From Hydrogenovibrio sp. UBA650 (GTDB taxonomy: Bacteria; Pseudomonadota; Gammaproteobacteria; Thiomicrospirales; Thiomicrospiraceae), in the NCBI GenBank assembly GCA_002299245.1, contig DBOI01000100.1, forward strand, positions 1 through 34,676: DNA of 34,676 nt. Direction: 5' to 3'. The notes below the pieces were generated by a model that had not been told where the DNA came from, made no database searches, and saw only the letters and a list, made by a program, of their open reading frames with translations. Below, piece after piece: positions 1-7,636 of this stretch. Within the stretch, counting starts at the first letter, position 1. Every line of letters starts with the position of its first letter. A program made the translations under genes and the position numbers.

Positions 1-1
1 C

Positions 2-601
2 CATGCTGATAGGCATACTTTTTTAAGTCTCTACCGAACCAAACGCGATAAACCTCGATGGATGTGGGATAGAAGTGTATTAGACAGAGTCGAGAAAGCG
101 CTGAAAAAAGATATTTATCGGGGACTTGGCGAGATACATATTTTTGCCAAAGACCGTCACAGCGCGGTTTTGGCAGGCCTGTTAAAAATAGCAAAACAGC
201 ATCAATTAATCTTGATGGTGCATGGAGATGCAGAAGTTCTGGATACCATTTTTACCATTGCTCCAGAGATCAAGGTTATCTGGGCGCATTTAGGTACCAA
301 ACCTGAAGTAGGATTGTTGAGAAAGATGCTAACTAAATATCCTGAAAATCTTTACATAGATACATCGGTAAGAGATAAGCAGCTGCTGGAGACAGGAGGT
401 CTAAACAAGGACTGGAAACAACTATTTATCGATTATCAGGATCGGTTTATGGTGGCTATCGACACCTTTAGTGTTAACCGTTGGCAATCCTATGCTCTTG
501 TGGTGAAAGACATTAATGATTGGCTGGATGATTTGCCAGAAGAGGTCGCTCAGAAGATAGCATTTGATAATGCTTACAAGTTATTAGTTAAACAAAAATA
601 A
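2..601 (+). CDS. Amidohydrolase-family TIM-barrel hydrolase, 3' portion (5' end outside window)
   Basis: The reading frame is open from the first bases of the window, so the ATG at 62 is probably internal and the gene begins upstream. About 199 residues are visible. They look like the C-terminal part of an amidohydrolase-2-type barrel. GEIHIF, MVHGD and VIWAHLG sit where strand-end histidines of this superfamily usually bind metal, and a late VAIDTF supplies an Asp near the position of the catalytic aspartate. Substrate cannot be deduced from this fragment. The gene ends directly at a bidirectional terminator that it shares with the convergent trpS. The superfamily assignment is fairly safe; the specific reaction is unknown. 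Confidence 0.7.
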   Translation, partial: HADRHTFLSLYRTKRDKPRWMWDRSVLDRVEKALKKDIYRGLGEIHIFAKDRHSAVLAGLLKIAKQHQLILMVHGDAEVLDTIFTIAPEIKVIWAHLGTKPEVGLLRKMLTKYPENLYIDTSVRDKQLLETGGLNKDWKQLFIDYQDRFMVAIDTFSVNRWQSYALVVKDINDWLDDLPEEVAQKIAFDNAYKLLVKQK

Positions 602-622
602 ACCCGCAACTGCGGGTTTTAT
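601..622. terminator. Bidirectional intrinsic terminator between the amidohydrolase gene and trpS
   Basis: The stem AACCCGC / GCGGGTT closes a 4-nt loop. It has T-rich sequence on the plus side and, read on the minus strand, a T-containing tail after the stem. It lies between two convergent stop codons (599-601 and 638-640), so it can serve both genes. Confidence 0.8.
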
Positions 623-637
623 AATATTTTTTATTTT

Positions 638-1642
638 TTACGGCAGAACAAAACCTATTGCTTCATGTACCTCTTCTAGAGTTTTCTGGGCATGTTCCTG
701 TGCTTGCTCTGCACCTTTACCCAGAATAGCCTTAAGTTCAGCTTCATTATTGCGAATTTCGTGGAAGCGTGCTTGAATTGGGGCTAAATAATCTGCAACC
801 AACTCGCCCAGTTCAACTTTTAAGTGGCCGTACATTTTACCTTCAAAATGGTTTTCAACCTCTTCAATGGTTTTACCACTAATCACCGAGTAGATAGTCA
901 GTAGGTTGGATACCCCGGGTTTGTTATCAAGGTCATAGCGAATCTCAGTTTCTGAATCTGTGGTCGCCTTTTTAAACTTCTTAATGATGGTTTTAGGGTC
1001 ATCTAACAGCGCAATAAAGTTGCCTTTGTTTTCGTCTGACTTAGACATCTTTGAAGTAGGGTCTTGCAAGCTCATAATTCTGCCACCGGAAGTGGTTGGC
1101 GGAATAAACGGCTCAGGCACTCTAAAAATTTCTTTTTCAAAACGGTTATTCCAGCGAGTTGCCAGGTCGCGGGTAAGTTCCAAGTGTTGTTTTTGGTCTG
1201 CGCCAACTGGTACCAACTCTGCTTGATAGAGCAGAATATCTGCTGCCATTAGTACAGGGTAGTCAAACAGTCCCACATTGATATTTTGTGAATGTTTTTG
1301 TGACTTATCCTTGAACTGTGTCATGCGGTTTAATTCGCCCATATAGGTTGAACAGTTCAATATCCACGCCAATTCAGAATGTTGCGGAACATGAGACTGA
1401 ATAAATACCGTACTCTTGTCTGGATCAATGCCGGAAGCAAGGTAGAGTGCAACAAAGTCGAGACTGCGCTTATGGAGTGCTGCTGGATCTTGTTCTACTG
1501 TGATAGCGTGCATATTAACCAGTGGAAACAGGCACTGATAGTCATCCTGTAAATTAACCCAGTTCTTTATTGAACCGATGTAGTTACCAATCATTAAATC
1601 GCCGGATGGCTGTATGCCACTCAATAGAATAGGTTTGCTCAT
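638..1642 (-). CDS. trpS: Tryptophanyl-tRNA synthetase
   Basis: This class I aminoacyl-tRNA synthetase charges tRNA-Trp in the cytoplasm. The 334 residues match the usual bacterial length. The N-terminus has the TrpRS form of the HIGH region (SGIQPSGDLMIGNYIGS), and residues around 200 carry the KMSKS loop (SKMSKSDENKG). The ATG at 1642 is the natural start, with the ATP-binding motif beginning within ten residues, although no good Shine-Dalgarno precedes it. It lies 81 bp downstream of the ICMT-like gene on the same strand and is followed by the shared terminator at 601-622. A divergent trpB is nearby on the same strand, but other genes intervene and no common regulation was seen. Confidence 0.97.
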   Translation of the reverse strand: MSKPILLSGIQPSGDLMIGNYIGSIKNWVNLQDDYQCLFPLVNMHAITVEQDPAALHKRSLDFVALYLASGIDPDKSTVFIQSHVPQHSELAWILNCSTYMGELNRMTQFKDKSQKHSQNINVGLFDYPVLMAADILLYQAELVPVGADQKQHLELTRDLATRWNNRFEKEIFRVPEPFIPPTTSGGRIMSLQDPTSKMSKSDENKGNFIALLDDPKTIIKKFKKATTDSETEIRYDLDNKPGVSNLLTIYSVISGKTIEEVENHFEGKMYGHLKVELGELVADYLAPIQARFHEIRNNEAELKAILGKGAEQAQEHAQKTLEEVHEAIGFVLP

Positions 1643-1697
1643 TATTTTTTGCTTTTTAGTTAAATTTGAATGGCGGCTATTTTCGCATTTTCTTAAG

Positions 1698-1715
1698 CGA
1701 ATAACCAGTTATTCG
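1698..1715. repeat. 18-bp inverted repeat between trpS and the ICMT-like gene
   Basis: CGAATAAC-CA-GTTATTCG is a perfect 8-bp inverted repeat with a 2-bp centre. It lies in the 81-bp gap upstream of trpS and just past the stop of the methyltransferase gene. No T-tract follows on either strand, so a terminator is unlikely. It could be an operator or a simple mRNA hairpin. Confidence 0.45.
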
Positions 1716-1723
1716 GGGTTTGC

Positions 1724-2176
1724 TTAGATGATGAATGGAATCAGTTTTTTGGTACGTTTCTGATAGTTCGGATAATCAGGCAATGCCTGGCTAAGTAGGT
1801 ATTCTTCGTAGTGCAGTTTAATTAGTAGAATGAAGATTAAATTGATATAGAGGCCTGCCGAAAGCAGACTGAAATTTAGCAGTACCAGCGGTAAAAAAAA
1901 CAGGATGATTGAAAAGTACATTGGGTGACGAATAAACTGATAGGGTCCCTGGGTAACCAGCTCAATGTCCGGCATTGGATCGGGAACAATATTGAAGTGA
2001 CCCCAATGCATAGCCTGTAAGGCCCATAAACCAATAACGGCTGCGAGAATGTTTAAAGCTATAGCAAACGGATGAAAACTGATTGATGTCGTTAGTAGCA
2101 AGGCACCAATAAGAGTGAACTGTAGAGTAACTAAAGCGAAAGAGAAAAATGGATGCTGAAGATTTTGTTGGCTCAT
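1724..2176 (-). CDS. Isoprenylcysteine carboxyl methyltransferase (ICMT)-like membrane protein
   Basis: This is a small 150-residue integral membrane protein with about four hydrophobic segments. Its C-terminal half carries the signature of the ICMT/phospholipid-methyltransferase-like family: GPYQFIRHPMYFS, followed by a hydrophobic hairpin and an E-E-Y segment (KLHYEEYLL) before a Y-x-x-Y-x-x-R-T-K-K tail. In this family the RHPxY region and the late Glu help form the SAM pocket. The bacterial substrates are mostly unknown, so only methyltransferase activity is inferred. The gene starts at ATG 2176, just past the terminator that ends the upstream metallo-hydrolase gene, and is followed by trpS. 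Confidence 0.8.
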   Translation of the reverse strand: MSQQNLQHPFFSFALVTLQFTLIGALLLTTSISFHPFAIALNILAAVIGLWALQAMHWGHFNIVPDPMPDIELVTQGPYQFIRHPMYFSIILFFLPLVLLNFSLLSAGLYINLIFILLIKLHYEEYLLSQALPDYPNYQKRTKKLIPFII

Positions 2177-2200
2177 CAGATAGTTCTCATACAGAAATAA

Positions 2201-2223
2201 AAAACGCCACTAAGTGGCGTTTT
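2201..2223 (-). terminator. Intrinsic terminator of the metallo-hydrolase gene
   Basis: The stem AAAACGCCAC / GTGGCGTTTT closes a 3-nt loop. On the minus strand it is followed by a T-rich tail and lies 23 bp after the stop of the metallo-hydrolase frame. It separates that transcript from the ICMT-like gene. Confidence 0.8.
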
Positions 2224-2245
2224 ATTATGACACTAAAATCGACTG

Positions 2246-3366
2246 TTATTCGTAACTTTGACCCATATCACCACCAGTCATCTCTTTGTAGATGTGTAGA
2301 GCATTGTTTTTATAGGTCTCATTGTATACCGGGCGATCTTTGTATGCTGATTGGTCAATATTACCAACATCAACATCGGTTCCCCCTGCGGCAATGTGAG
2401 CTTCTACAGATTCTTGCATATACTTCAAATAATCATAGGTATCTTTTTTAATTTGAGCCATATCTGTTGGCCCTCCATGCCCGGGAATAACCAAAACATC
2501 TTTAGGCATGTACTCCATGAAGCTTGCAAAGCTTTTAACCCACTCTAAGGTGTTTGTGTAGGAAAACAGCGCCAGCATACGCTGGTTATAGGCAAGGTCT
2601 CCCGGTAAAACAATGTTGCGTTTAGGCATATAGACTACGGTTGAGCCAGGTGTATGACCTGGGCCAAAATTGAGTATTTCAATCTGTTCTCCCCCCCCGA
2701 CATCGACGACCAGTTTGTCATCAAAGGTGGTAAATTTGTCGGACACATCTCTGGCTTGGTAAGTGATTTCATGACCCACTCGATCGCCCCAACTCTGCTT
2801 GATAAACTTAAATGAGTTGTGGAAATCGCGGTTCGCCACGCTGTGTGAATAGAGGTTTCTCACCCCCTGATCTACCCAGTAGCTTGCACCCAGGTAAGCA
2901 TGTCCTTGACTGTTTTCTACAGCTACCCACTTAACAGGTTTGTTGGTGTGCTCTTTGATGACTTTATGAAACGCTGCGGCAACAGCAGGGTTTGGCCCAG
3001 CATTAAAAACAAATACACCATCTTCAAACTCAATGAATGTCAGATTGTTGTTTAAGCCGTAATTTGACGGGTTGTGCCAGATAAGACTTCCGACAATTGT
3101 ATAGACCCCGTCAGCAACTTTAACAGGTTTAGGCAGGTGAACATTTGGACCAATATAGCCAGCTTTTTTTGAGCGGATTTGATATCGGTGGTATAGGATT
3201 CAATAGCATGGCTTGATAGTTTATCGTCACCGAATTTTTTCAACTCATTGGCATAGGCTTCAAAGCCATGCATAAAAGTATCATCAATTTCAGAATTACT
3301 GGCTTGAACACTAAAAGGCAGGCAGCCAATTAACCCAAGTGTAATGAGATATTTATTTGTTTTCAT
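2246..3366 (-). pseudogene. Secreted metallo-beta-lactamase-fold hydrolase, split by a -1 frameshift at an A7 run
   Basis: Two minus-strand frames together make one MBL-fold protein. Frame 1 begins at ATG 3366 with a Sec-type signal peptide (MKTNKYLITLGLIGCLPFSV, cut near QA-SN) after a good GAGGAG ribosome site. Frame 2 takes over at the A7 run at 3164-3170 and runs to the stop at 2246. One added A, or a -1 slip, gives a 373-residue protein. Zinc-site pieces in frame 2 are GPGHTPGS, LPGDLAYN and VIPGHGGP. The first site, normally HxHxDH, is degenerate (ENSQGHAYLG). Substrate is unknown. The gene lies 12 bp after tetR, so the two are probably co-transcribed. The break may be a real mutation, a homopolymer error or recoding, because the slip site reads CA A AAA AAG in frame. 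The start at 2863 is only a GTG inside the domain and is not a true start. Confidence 0.75.
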
Positions 3367-3378
3367 AGTTACTCCTCG

Positions 3379-4014
3379 CTAAGTTTTTTTTAATTTCTTT
3401 GGTTTTATTCTAGGTTTTACGATCGGCTTCATCAAAGCTGTCCAGGATGTAAGGGTCAACTCTTCCAGATAATTCGTTGCAGGTTCATCTATAAGGCCAT
3501 CGAGTCTGAGTTGTATTAACCTGAGAACGCCGCCAAAGGCGATGGATGCTGCAAGCATCAGATCCATATTTCTCAGCTCTTCATTGTTTATGGCTTGTTG
3601 AATAACCTCACGGAGATTCAAAAAGGGCTGTGAAGAGCATATTGGCGGTGTATCAGGCATGTACTCTTGGTGCTGAGCCTTGAGTACAAACTGTACCATA
3701 TGTGGATTATTTTCGGCTGAAGTTAGAAGCCACTCGCAGAGATGATAATAGCGGTCCCAACTACTACTATAGCTGTTGAAAATAATTTGCTGGTTGCTTT
3801 CGATATGTTTTATCAAGTCATTCATCAGAGCTTCTGCAACCTGCTGTTTATCTTTAAAGCTATGATAGATAGAACCAGAACTAACCCCGGAATGTTTCAC
3901 CAAGTCTGAGATCGAGGTGTTAAAGAAACCCTTTTCGACAAATAAAATCAGTGCACTCTTAAGCACCTTATCTCGGGTTTTAAGTTTTGTCTCTGGACTC
4001 AGAAAGTTGCTCAT
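3379..4014 (-). CDS. TetR/AcrR-family transcriptional regulator
   Basis: At 211 residues this is typical TetR length. An N-terminal helix-turn-helix occupies about residues 15-60, with the family pattern SISDLVKHSGVSSGSIYHSF, followed by a poorly conserved helical ligand domain. It starts at ATG 4014 and ends 12 bp before the metallo-hydrolase gene, suggesting a two-gene operon in which the regulator responds to a compound the hydrolase handles. The upstream region has a good sigma-70 promoter covered by tandem inverted repeats (4044-4073), as expected for autorepression. The ligand is unknown. Confidence 0.92.
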   Translation of the reverse strand: MSNFLSPETKLKTRDKVLKSALILFVEKGFFNTSISDLVKHSGVSSGSIYHSFKDKQQVAEALMNDLIKHIESNQQIIFNSYSSSWDRYYHLCEWLLTSAENNPHMVQFVLKAQHQEYMPDTPPICSSQPFLNLREVIQQAINNEELRNMDLMLAASIAFGGVLRLIQLRLDGLIDEPATNYLEELTLTSWTALMKPIVKPRIKPKKLKKT

Positions 4015-4043
4015 AGGTTCGCAAGTTAGTGTAAATTAACTAT

Positions 4044-4073
4044 TAGAATTTACATTCTAGAATTTTTGTTCTA
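4044..4073. promoter_or_regulatory. Tandem inverted-repeat operator, probably for the adjacent TetR regulator
   Basis: Two overlapping inverted repeats share a half-site. TAGAAT-TTAC-ATTCTA spans 4044-4059 and TAGAA-N6-TTCTA spans 4058-4073. Their centres are 14 bp apart. They cover the -10 element and part of the spacer of the tetR promoter, a placement that would block RNA polymerase. Assignment to this TetR protein is inference from proximity. Confidence 0.6.
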
Positions 4074-4082
4074 ATTTTTCAA
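4054..4082 (-). promoter_or_regulatory. Sigma-70 promoter of the tetR / metallo-hydrolase operon
   Basis: On the minus strand, TTGAAA (4077-4082) is a -35 element, followed by a 17-bp spacer and the -10 element TAGAAT (4054-4059). This predicts a start near 4047 and a leader of about 33 nt before the tetR ATG at 4014. Confidence 0.65.
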
Positions 4083-4171
4083 GCGTTGGTTTTTTGACCT
4101 GTTGATGAATGTGAGTTTAGGTTTTTTTAAGGCTAGACCTGTTGAGTGATTAGAATAGGCAAGACACAAAA

Positions 4172-4191
4172 AAGCCCCTGAAATAGGGGCT
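4172..4191 (-). terminator. Intrinsic terminator of trpB
   Basis: The stem AGCCCCT / AGGGGCT closes a 5-nt loop. On the minus strand it is followed directly by a run of six T. It lies about 27 bp beyond the trpB stop. Confidence 0.85.
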
Positions 4192-4217
4192 ATAAAAGTG
4201 ATTACACTGTTTTACAG

Positions 4218-5420
4218 TTAGTGATTATTTCCAAAGCCAAAGTTCTCTGCTACATAGTCAATATCTTTATCACCGCGACCAGAAAGGTTAATGAGGATGG
4301 TTGAGCCAGGGTTTTCTCTACCATGGCGCATTGCCCAGGCAACAGCGTGTGCACTTTCAAGTGCTGGGATAATGCCTTCAGAGCTAGACAGTTTATAAAA
4401 TGCATCCAAGGTTTCTTTATCAGTAACGCCGTGATAATTGACACGTCCTTCGGTTTTTAGGAAAGAGTGCTCAGGGCCCACACCAGGGTAATCCAAGCCA
4501 GACGCGATTGAGTGCACTGGAGCTGGGTCGCCATTTTCATCAGACAGTAGTAAGCACTTAAAACCGTGAATCATTCCCGGCGCACCGTAAGTCATGGTTG
4601 CTGAGTGTTCACCGAGTTTTGTACCTCTACCTAGGGGCTCTACACCATTTAAATTAACGTTTTCATCATCAATGAAGCCTGCAAATATTCCCATAGCATT
4701 TGAACCACCGCCAACACAAGCGCCGACTTCATCTGGAAGTTCATCAACCATTTCAAGATACTGTTCACGAGATTCATGGCCAACCACTGATTGGAAATCG
4801 CGTACCATCATAGGGAAAGGATGAGGCCCGACAACAGATCCAATTGCGAAAATAGCCGTATCGGCTTGCGGTACATAGGATTGAAATGCCGAATCGACCG
4901 CTTCTTTTAAGCTGCGTCCACCAAAGCTTACCGGTACCACATTTGCCCCGAGAAGCTTCATACGAGTAACGTTGGGTGCTTCCTTGGCGATGTCAATCTC
5001 ACCCATATGAATTTCGCACTCTAAACCAAAATAGGCCGCTGCGGTTGCCAGTGCAACACCATGCTGTCCGGCTCCTGTTTCTGCAATTAGTTTGGTTTTG
5101 CCCATATGTTTTGCCAATAGAGCTTCAGCCATACAGTGGTTTAATTTATGGGCGCCAGAGTGGTTGAGGTCTTCGCGTTTTAAATAGATATGCGCACCAA
5201 CTTCCTTACTGAGGTTGTGGGCGTAGTAGACCGGAGTCGGTCGGCCTTGATAGTGCTTGCGAATGTATTTCAATTCATTTAAAAAATCAGCGGAGCGTCC
5301 AAGAGTTAAGTATGCTTGGTTTATTTCTGCAAAATGTGGTTCTAATTCAGGGGGTAAAAAAGCACCACCAAAATCACCAAAATAGCCTTCAGAGTTAGGT
5401 TGATTTTTTAAATACGACAT
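4218..5420 (-). CDS. trpB: Tryptophan synthase beta chain (divergent, stand-alone)
   Basis: This PLP enzyme joins indole and serine to make tryptophan. The 400 residues match TrpB length. The PLP lysine is K92 in HSGAHKLNH, the catalytic glutamate is E114 in AETGAGQHG, the phosphate loop is CVGGGSNAMG, and the pyridine-contact serine is in NLSGRGDKD. Several normally conserved spots differ: HKLNHCMAEA where HKxNNxxGQA is usual, and AKEAPNV in place of the ERQ-x-NV type. The GAPGMIHGFK segment resembles TrpB proteins that I recall from Campylobacterota. No trpA or trpF lies beside it, so it may be a second or transferred copy. The start at ATG 5420 has a GGAG site 5 nt upstream. Confidence 0.9.
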   Translation of the reverse strand: MSYLKNQPNSEGYFGDFGGAFLPPELEPHFAEINQAYLTLGRSADFLNELKYIRKHYQGRPTPVYYAHNLSKEVGAHIYLKREDLNHSGAHKLNHCMAEALLAKHMGKTKLIAETGAGQHGVALATAAAYFGLECEIHMGEIDIAKEAPNVTRMKLLGANVVPVSFGGRSLKEAVDSAFQSYVPQADTAIFAIGSVVGPHPFPMMVRDFQSVVGHESREQYLEMVDELPDEVGACVGGGSNAMGIFAGFIDDENVNLNGVEPLGRGTKLGEHSATMTYGAPGMIHGFKCLLLSDENGDPAPVHSIASGLDYPGVGPEHSFLKTEGRVNYHGVTDKETLDAFYKLSSSEGIIPALESAHAVAWAMRHGRENPGSTILINLSGRGDKDIDYVAENFGFGNNH

Positions 5421-5670
5421 GGATTCTCCGATCTTATTTTATTATGAAATTTATGCAATATAAGGATACACAGATAAATTAGCGGAGTGAACAGCAAAAC
5501 ACTGAAAAAAGCGGTGTTTTTTGATTAACCAGTCTAATCAGTCTTAAATATGCAAGATTTTTTAATTAAATCAGTGTTTAAGAGCCTTTTAAACGCCTAG
5601 TTTGATTGCAGTCTTGTTAAAACCCGCTAAAATGGACAGCAATTTATAACTTTTTTCTGCAATACGGTCT

Positions 5671-7098
5671 ATGCAACGAATCATTCGCAAAATCAGCGCT
5701 TTCTTTTCCCGATCAAAAGACCTTTCAATTCCTGACACCACAAAAGCCCCTGTCATTGTTAAACGAAGCAAACATGGAGTTTCTCGAAAACAGATCGATA
5801 AGCCAGCTTTGGATGTTCTTTATGGTTTAAAACGAGCAGGCTATGACGGTTATTTAGTCGGCGGTTGTGTTCGAGACTTGTTACTGGGCATGGAACCCAA
5901 AGATTTTGACGTGGTAACCAATGCCGAGCCAGACCAGGTGAAGTCAGTTTTTAGACAGCGGTGTCGCCTGATTGGCCGTAGATTTAGGCTGGCGCATGTG
6001 CGTTTTGGGCGTATGGTAATCGAAGTGGCAACCTTCCGTGGTCAGGGCGATGGCGGAAATCGCAAGGATCGTTTTGGTCGCAATGGTAAGGTTTCTGGGC
6101 CAGCAAGAGAGCTAGATGATAGTGGGCGCCTTTTAAGAGATAACGTTTACGGAACTATAGAAGAAGACGTTTGGCGCCGTGATTTTACAGTCAATGCTCT
6201 CTATTACGATATTAAGAATTTTGCGATCACCGATTATACAGGAGGCCTGAAAGATATTAAAAAAGGCCAACTTCGATTGATAGGAGATCCTAAAACTCGT
6301 TATCGAGAAGATCCGGTAAGGCTAATTAGAGCTATTCGCTTTGCTGCAAAACTTGGCTTTAAAATTGAGAGGCATACCGAAAAACCGATAATAGAGCTTG
6401 CACCTCTACTTCAAGATGTTTCGAATGCCCGTATGTTTGAAGAAGTTCTAAAACTCTTCCACAGTGGTAAGGCACTCGACGTGTTTGAGAAACTTCGCCA
6501 TTATAAGCTTTTCGAGCATCTTTTCCCTATGACAGACGAGATACTTTCAGAAGAGAAGGATGATTTTCCAAGAATAATGGTGGTTGAAGCTTTAAAGAGT
6601 ACTGATAAGCGCATTAGACAGGGTAAGACGGTAAACCCGGCTTTCCTTTTTTCTGCAATGCTCTGGGAGCCAATGCTGAAACGTAAACAGTACTTCCAGG
6701 ATGAAGGTTTTCCTCATCAAGAAGCCCTCTATGCAGCAGCTAATGATGTCATTGATCAGCAGGTTAAACGAACCGCCATACCTAAACGCTTTACCGCCCA
6801 AATTCGAGATATTTGGAATCTTCAGTACCGTCTACCGAAGCGTCATGGTGATCGAGCTCAAAAACTGCGTGAACACCCCAGATTTAGAGCGGCCTATGAT
6901 TTTCTAGGAATTAGAGTTGCGGCTGGAGAATCCGAAAAAGCTGAAATTTTTGACTGGTGGACGACTTATCAGGAAAAAAACTCTGTTGATCAAGTTGCAT
7001 TTGCCAATGAGGTGGAAAGACCTAAGCGTAAACACCGCCAGCGTCGCAACCGCAACTATTACCGTAAGCGCAGCCAGTCTGCCGACCAAGACTCTTAA
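5671..7098 (+). CDS. pcnB: Poly(A) polymerase I
   Basis: This class II nucleotidyltransferase adds poly(A) tails to RNA 3' ends, marking transcripts for decay. The 475 residues include YLVGGCVRDLLLG followed by the catalytic DFD (D78, D80), and RRDFTVNALYYD. The segment IGRRFRLAHVRFG is the feature that separates PcnB from CCA-adding enzymes. The C-terminus is strongly basic and probably binds RNA. The N-terminal 35 residues are basic and unconserved. It leads a plus-strand run with folK, panB and panC. A weak promoter-like TAAAAT is seen at 5628-5633. The start at ATG 5671 is the first in frame before the domain. Confidence 0.95.
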   Translation: MQRIIRKISAFFSRSKDLSIPDTTKAPVIVKRSKHGVSRKQIDKPALDVLYGLKRAGYDGYLVGGCVRDLLLGMEPKDFDVVTNAEPDQVKSVFRQRCRLIGRRFRLAHVRFGRMVIEVATFRGQGDGGNRKDRFGRNGKVSGPARELDDSGRLLRDNVYGTIEEDVWRRDFTVNALYYDIKNFAITDYTGGLKDIKKGQLRLIGDPKTRYREDPVRLIRAIRFAAKLGFKIERHTEKPIIELAPLLQDVSNARMFEEVLKLFHSGKALDVFEKLRHYKLFEHLFPMTDEILSEEKDDFPRIMVVEALKSTDKRIRQGKTVNPAFLFSAMLWEPMLKRKQYFQDEGFPHQEALYAAANDVIDQQVKRTAIPKRFTAQIRDIWNLQYRLPKRHGDRAQKLREHPRFRAAYDFLGIRVAAGESEKAEIFDWWTTYQEKNSVDQVAFANEVERPKRKHRQRRNRNYYRKRSQSADQDS

Positions 7099-7108
7099 CC
7101 GGTCTTTT

Positions 7109-7591
7109 ATGCATTATGTCTATATTGGCTTGGGGAGCAACCTTTCAGATCCTGGCCAGCAGATTTTACTAGCTTTAAACTCAATTAATGAGCTGCCAAA
7201 CACTGATTTAGTTTCAACTTCATCTCTCTACGGTTCTAAGCCTTTGGGGCCTCAAGATCAGCCAGATTTTGTCAATTCAGTTTGTTTGGTTAAAACTGAG
7301 CTTAGTCCGCAAGGCCTGCTCGAAGCCCTGAAAAAAATTGAGAAAGATCAGGGCCGTGTCAAAAAACGCCTCTGGGGTGAACGTCTGATTGATCTAGATA
7401 TACTGCTTTATGATGATATGGAAATGACTACTGAAGAACTGACAATTCCTCATTCGCAAATGCACCTTAGGGATTTTGTTTTGAAGCCATTGGTTGAGAT
7501 TGCCCCTGCAATCAAGATTCCAAAACTTGGTTCAGCTGAACAGCTGCTTGCTCAGTTAGCTGATGGCTATCTGATTACCCTTAATTCTTGA
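7109..7591 (+). CDS. folK: 2-amino-4-hydroxy-6-hydroxymethyldihydropteridine pyrophosphokinase (HPPK)
   Basis: HPPK transfers pyrophosphate from ATP to 6-hydroxymethyl-dihydropterin in folate synthesis. The 160-residue protein starts YIGLGSNLSDP and has DFVNSVCLVKT, then the magnesium and ATP motif WGERLIDLDILLYDD, and ends with IPHSQMHLRDFVLKPLVEIAP, all in family order. The frame stays open upstream inside pcnB, but ATG 7109 places the YIGLGSN strand at residue 4, as in other HPPKs. It lies 10 bp after the pcnB stop with little Shine-Dalgarno sequence, so translation may be coupled to pcnB. Confidence 0.96.
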   Translation: MHYVYIGLGSNLSDPGQQILLALNSINELPNTDLVSTSSLYGSKPLGPQDQPDFVNSVCLVKTELSPQGLLEALKKIEKDQGRVKKRLWGERLIDLDILLYDDMEMTTEELTIPHSQMHLRDFVLKPLVEIAPAIKIPKLGSAEQLLAQLADGYLITLNS

Positions 7592-7636
7592 TTTTACTTA
7601 TAATAACGATTTAACAGAATGAAACTAGGAAGCCCT

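Noticed and set aside
5421..5590. Tryptophan attenuator or leader peptide before trpB
   Set aside because: No short frame with tandem Trp codons was found and the one hairpin lacks a T-tract on the trpB strand.
5589..5771. Minus-strand 60-residue frame over the pcnB start
   Set aside because: It overlaps conserved pcnB coding sequence and shows no motif or ribosome site.
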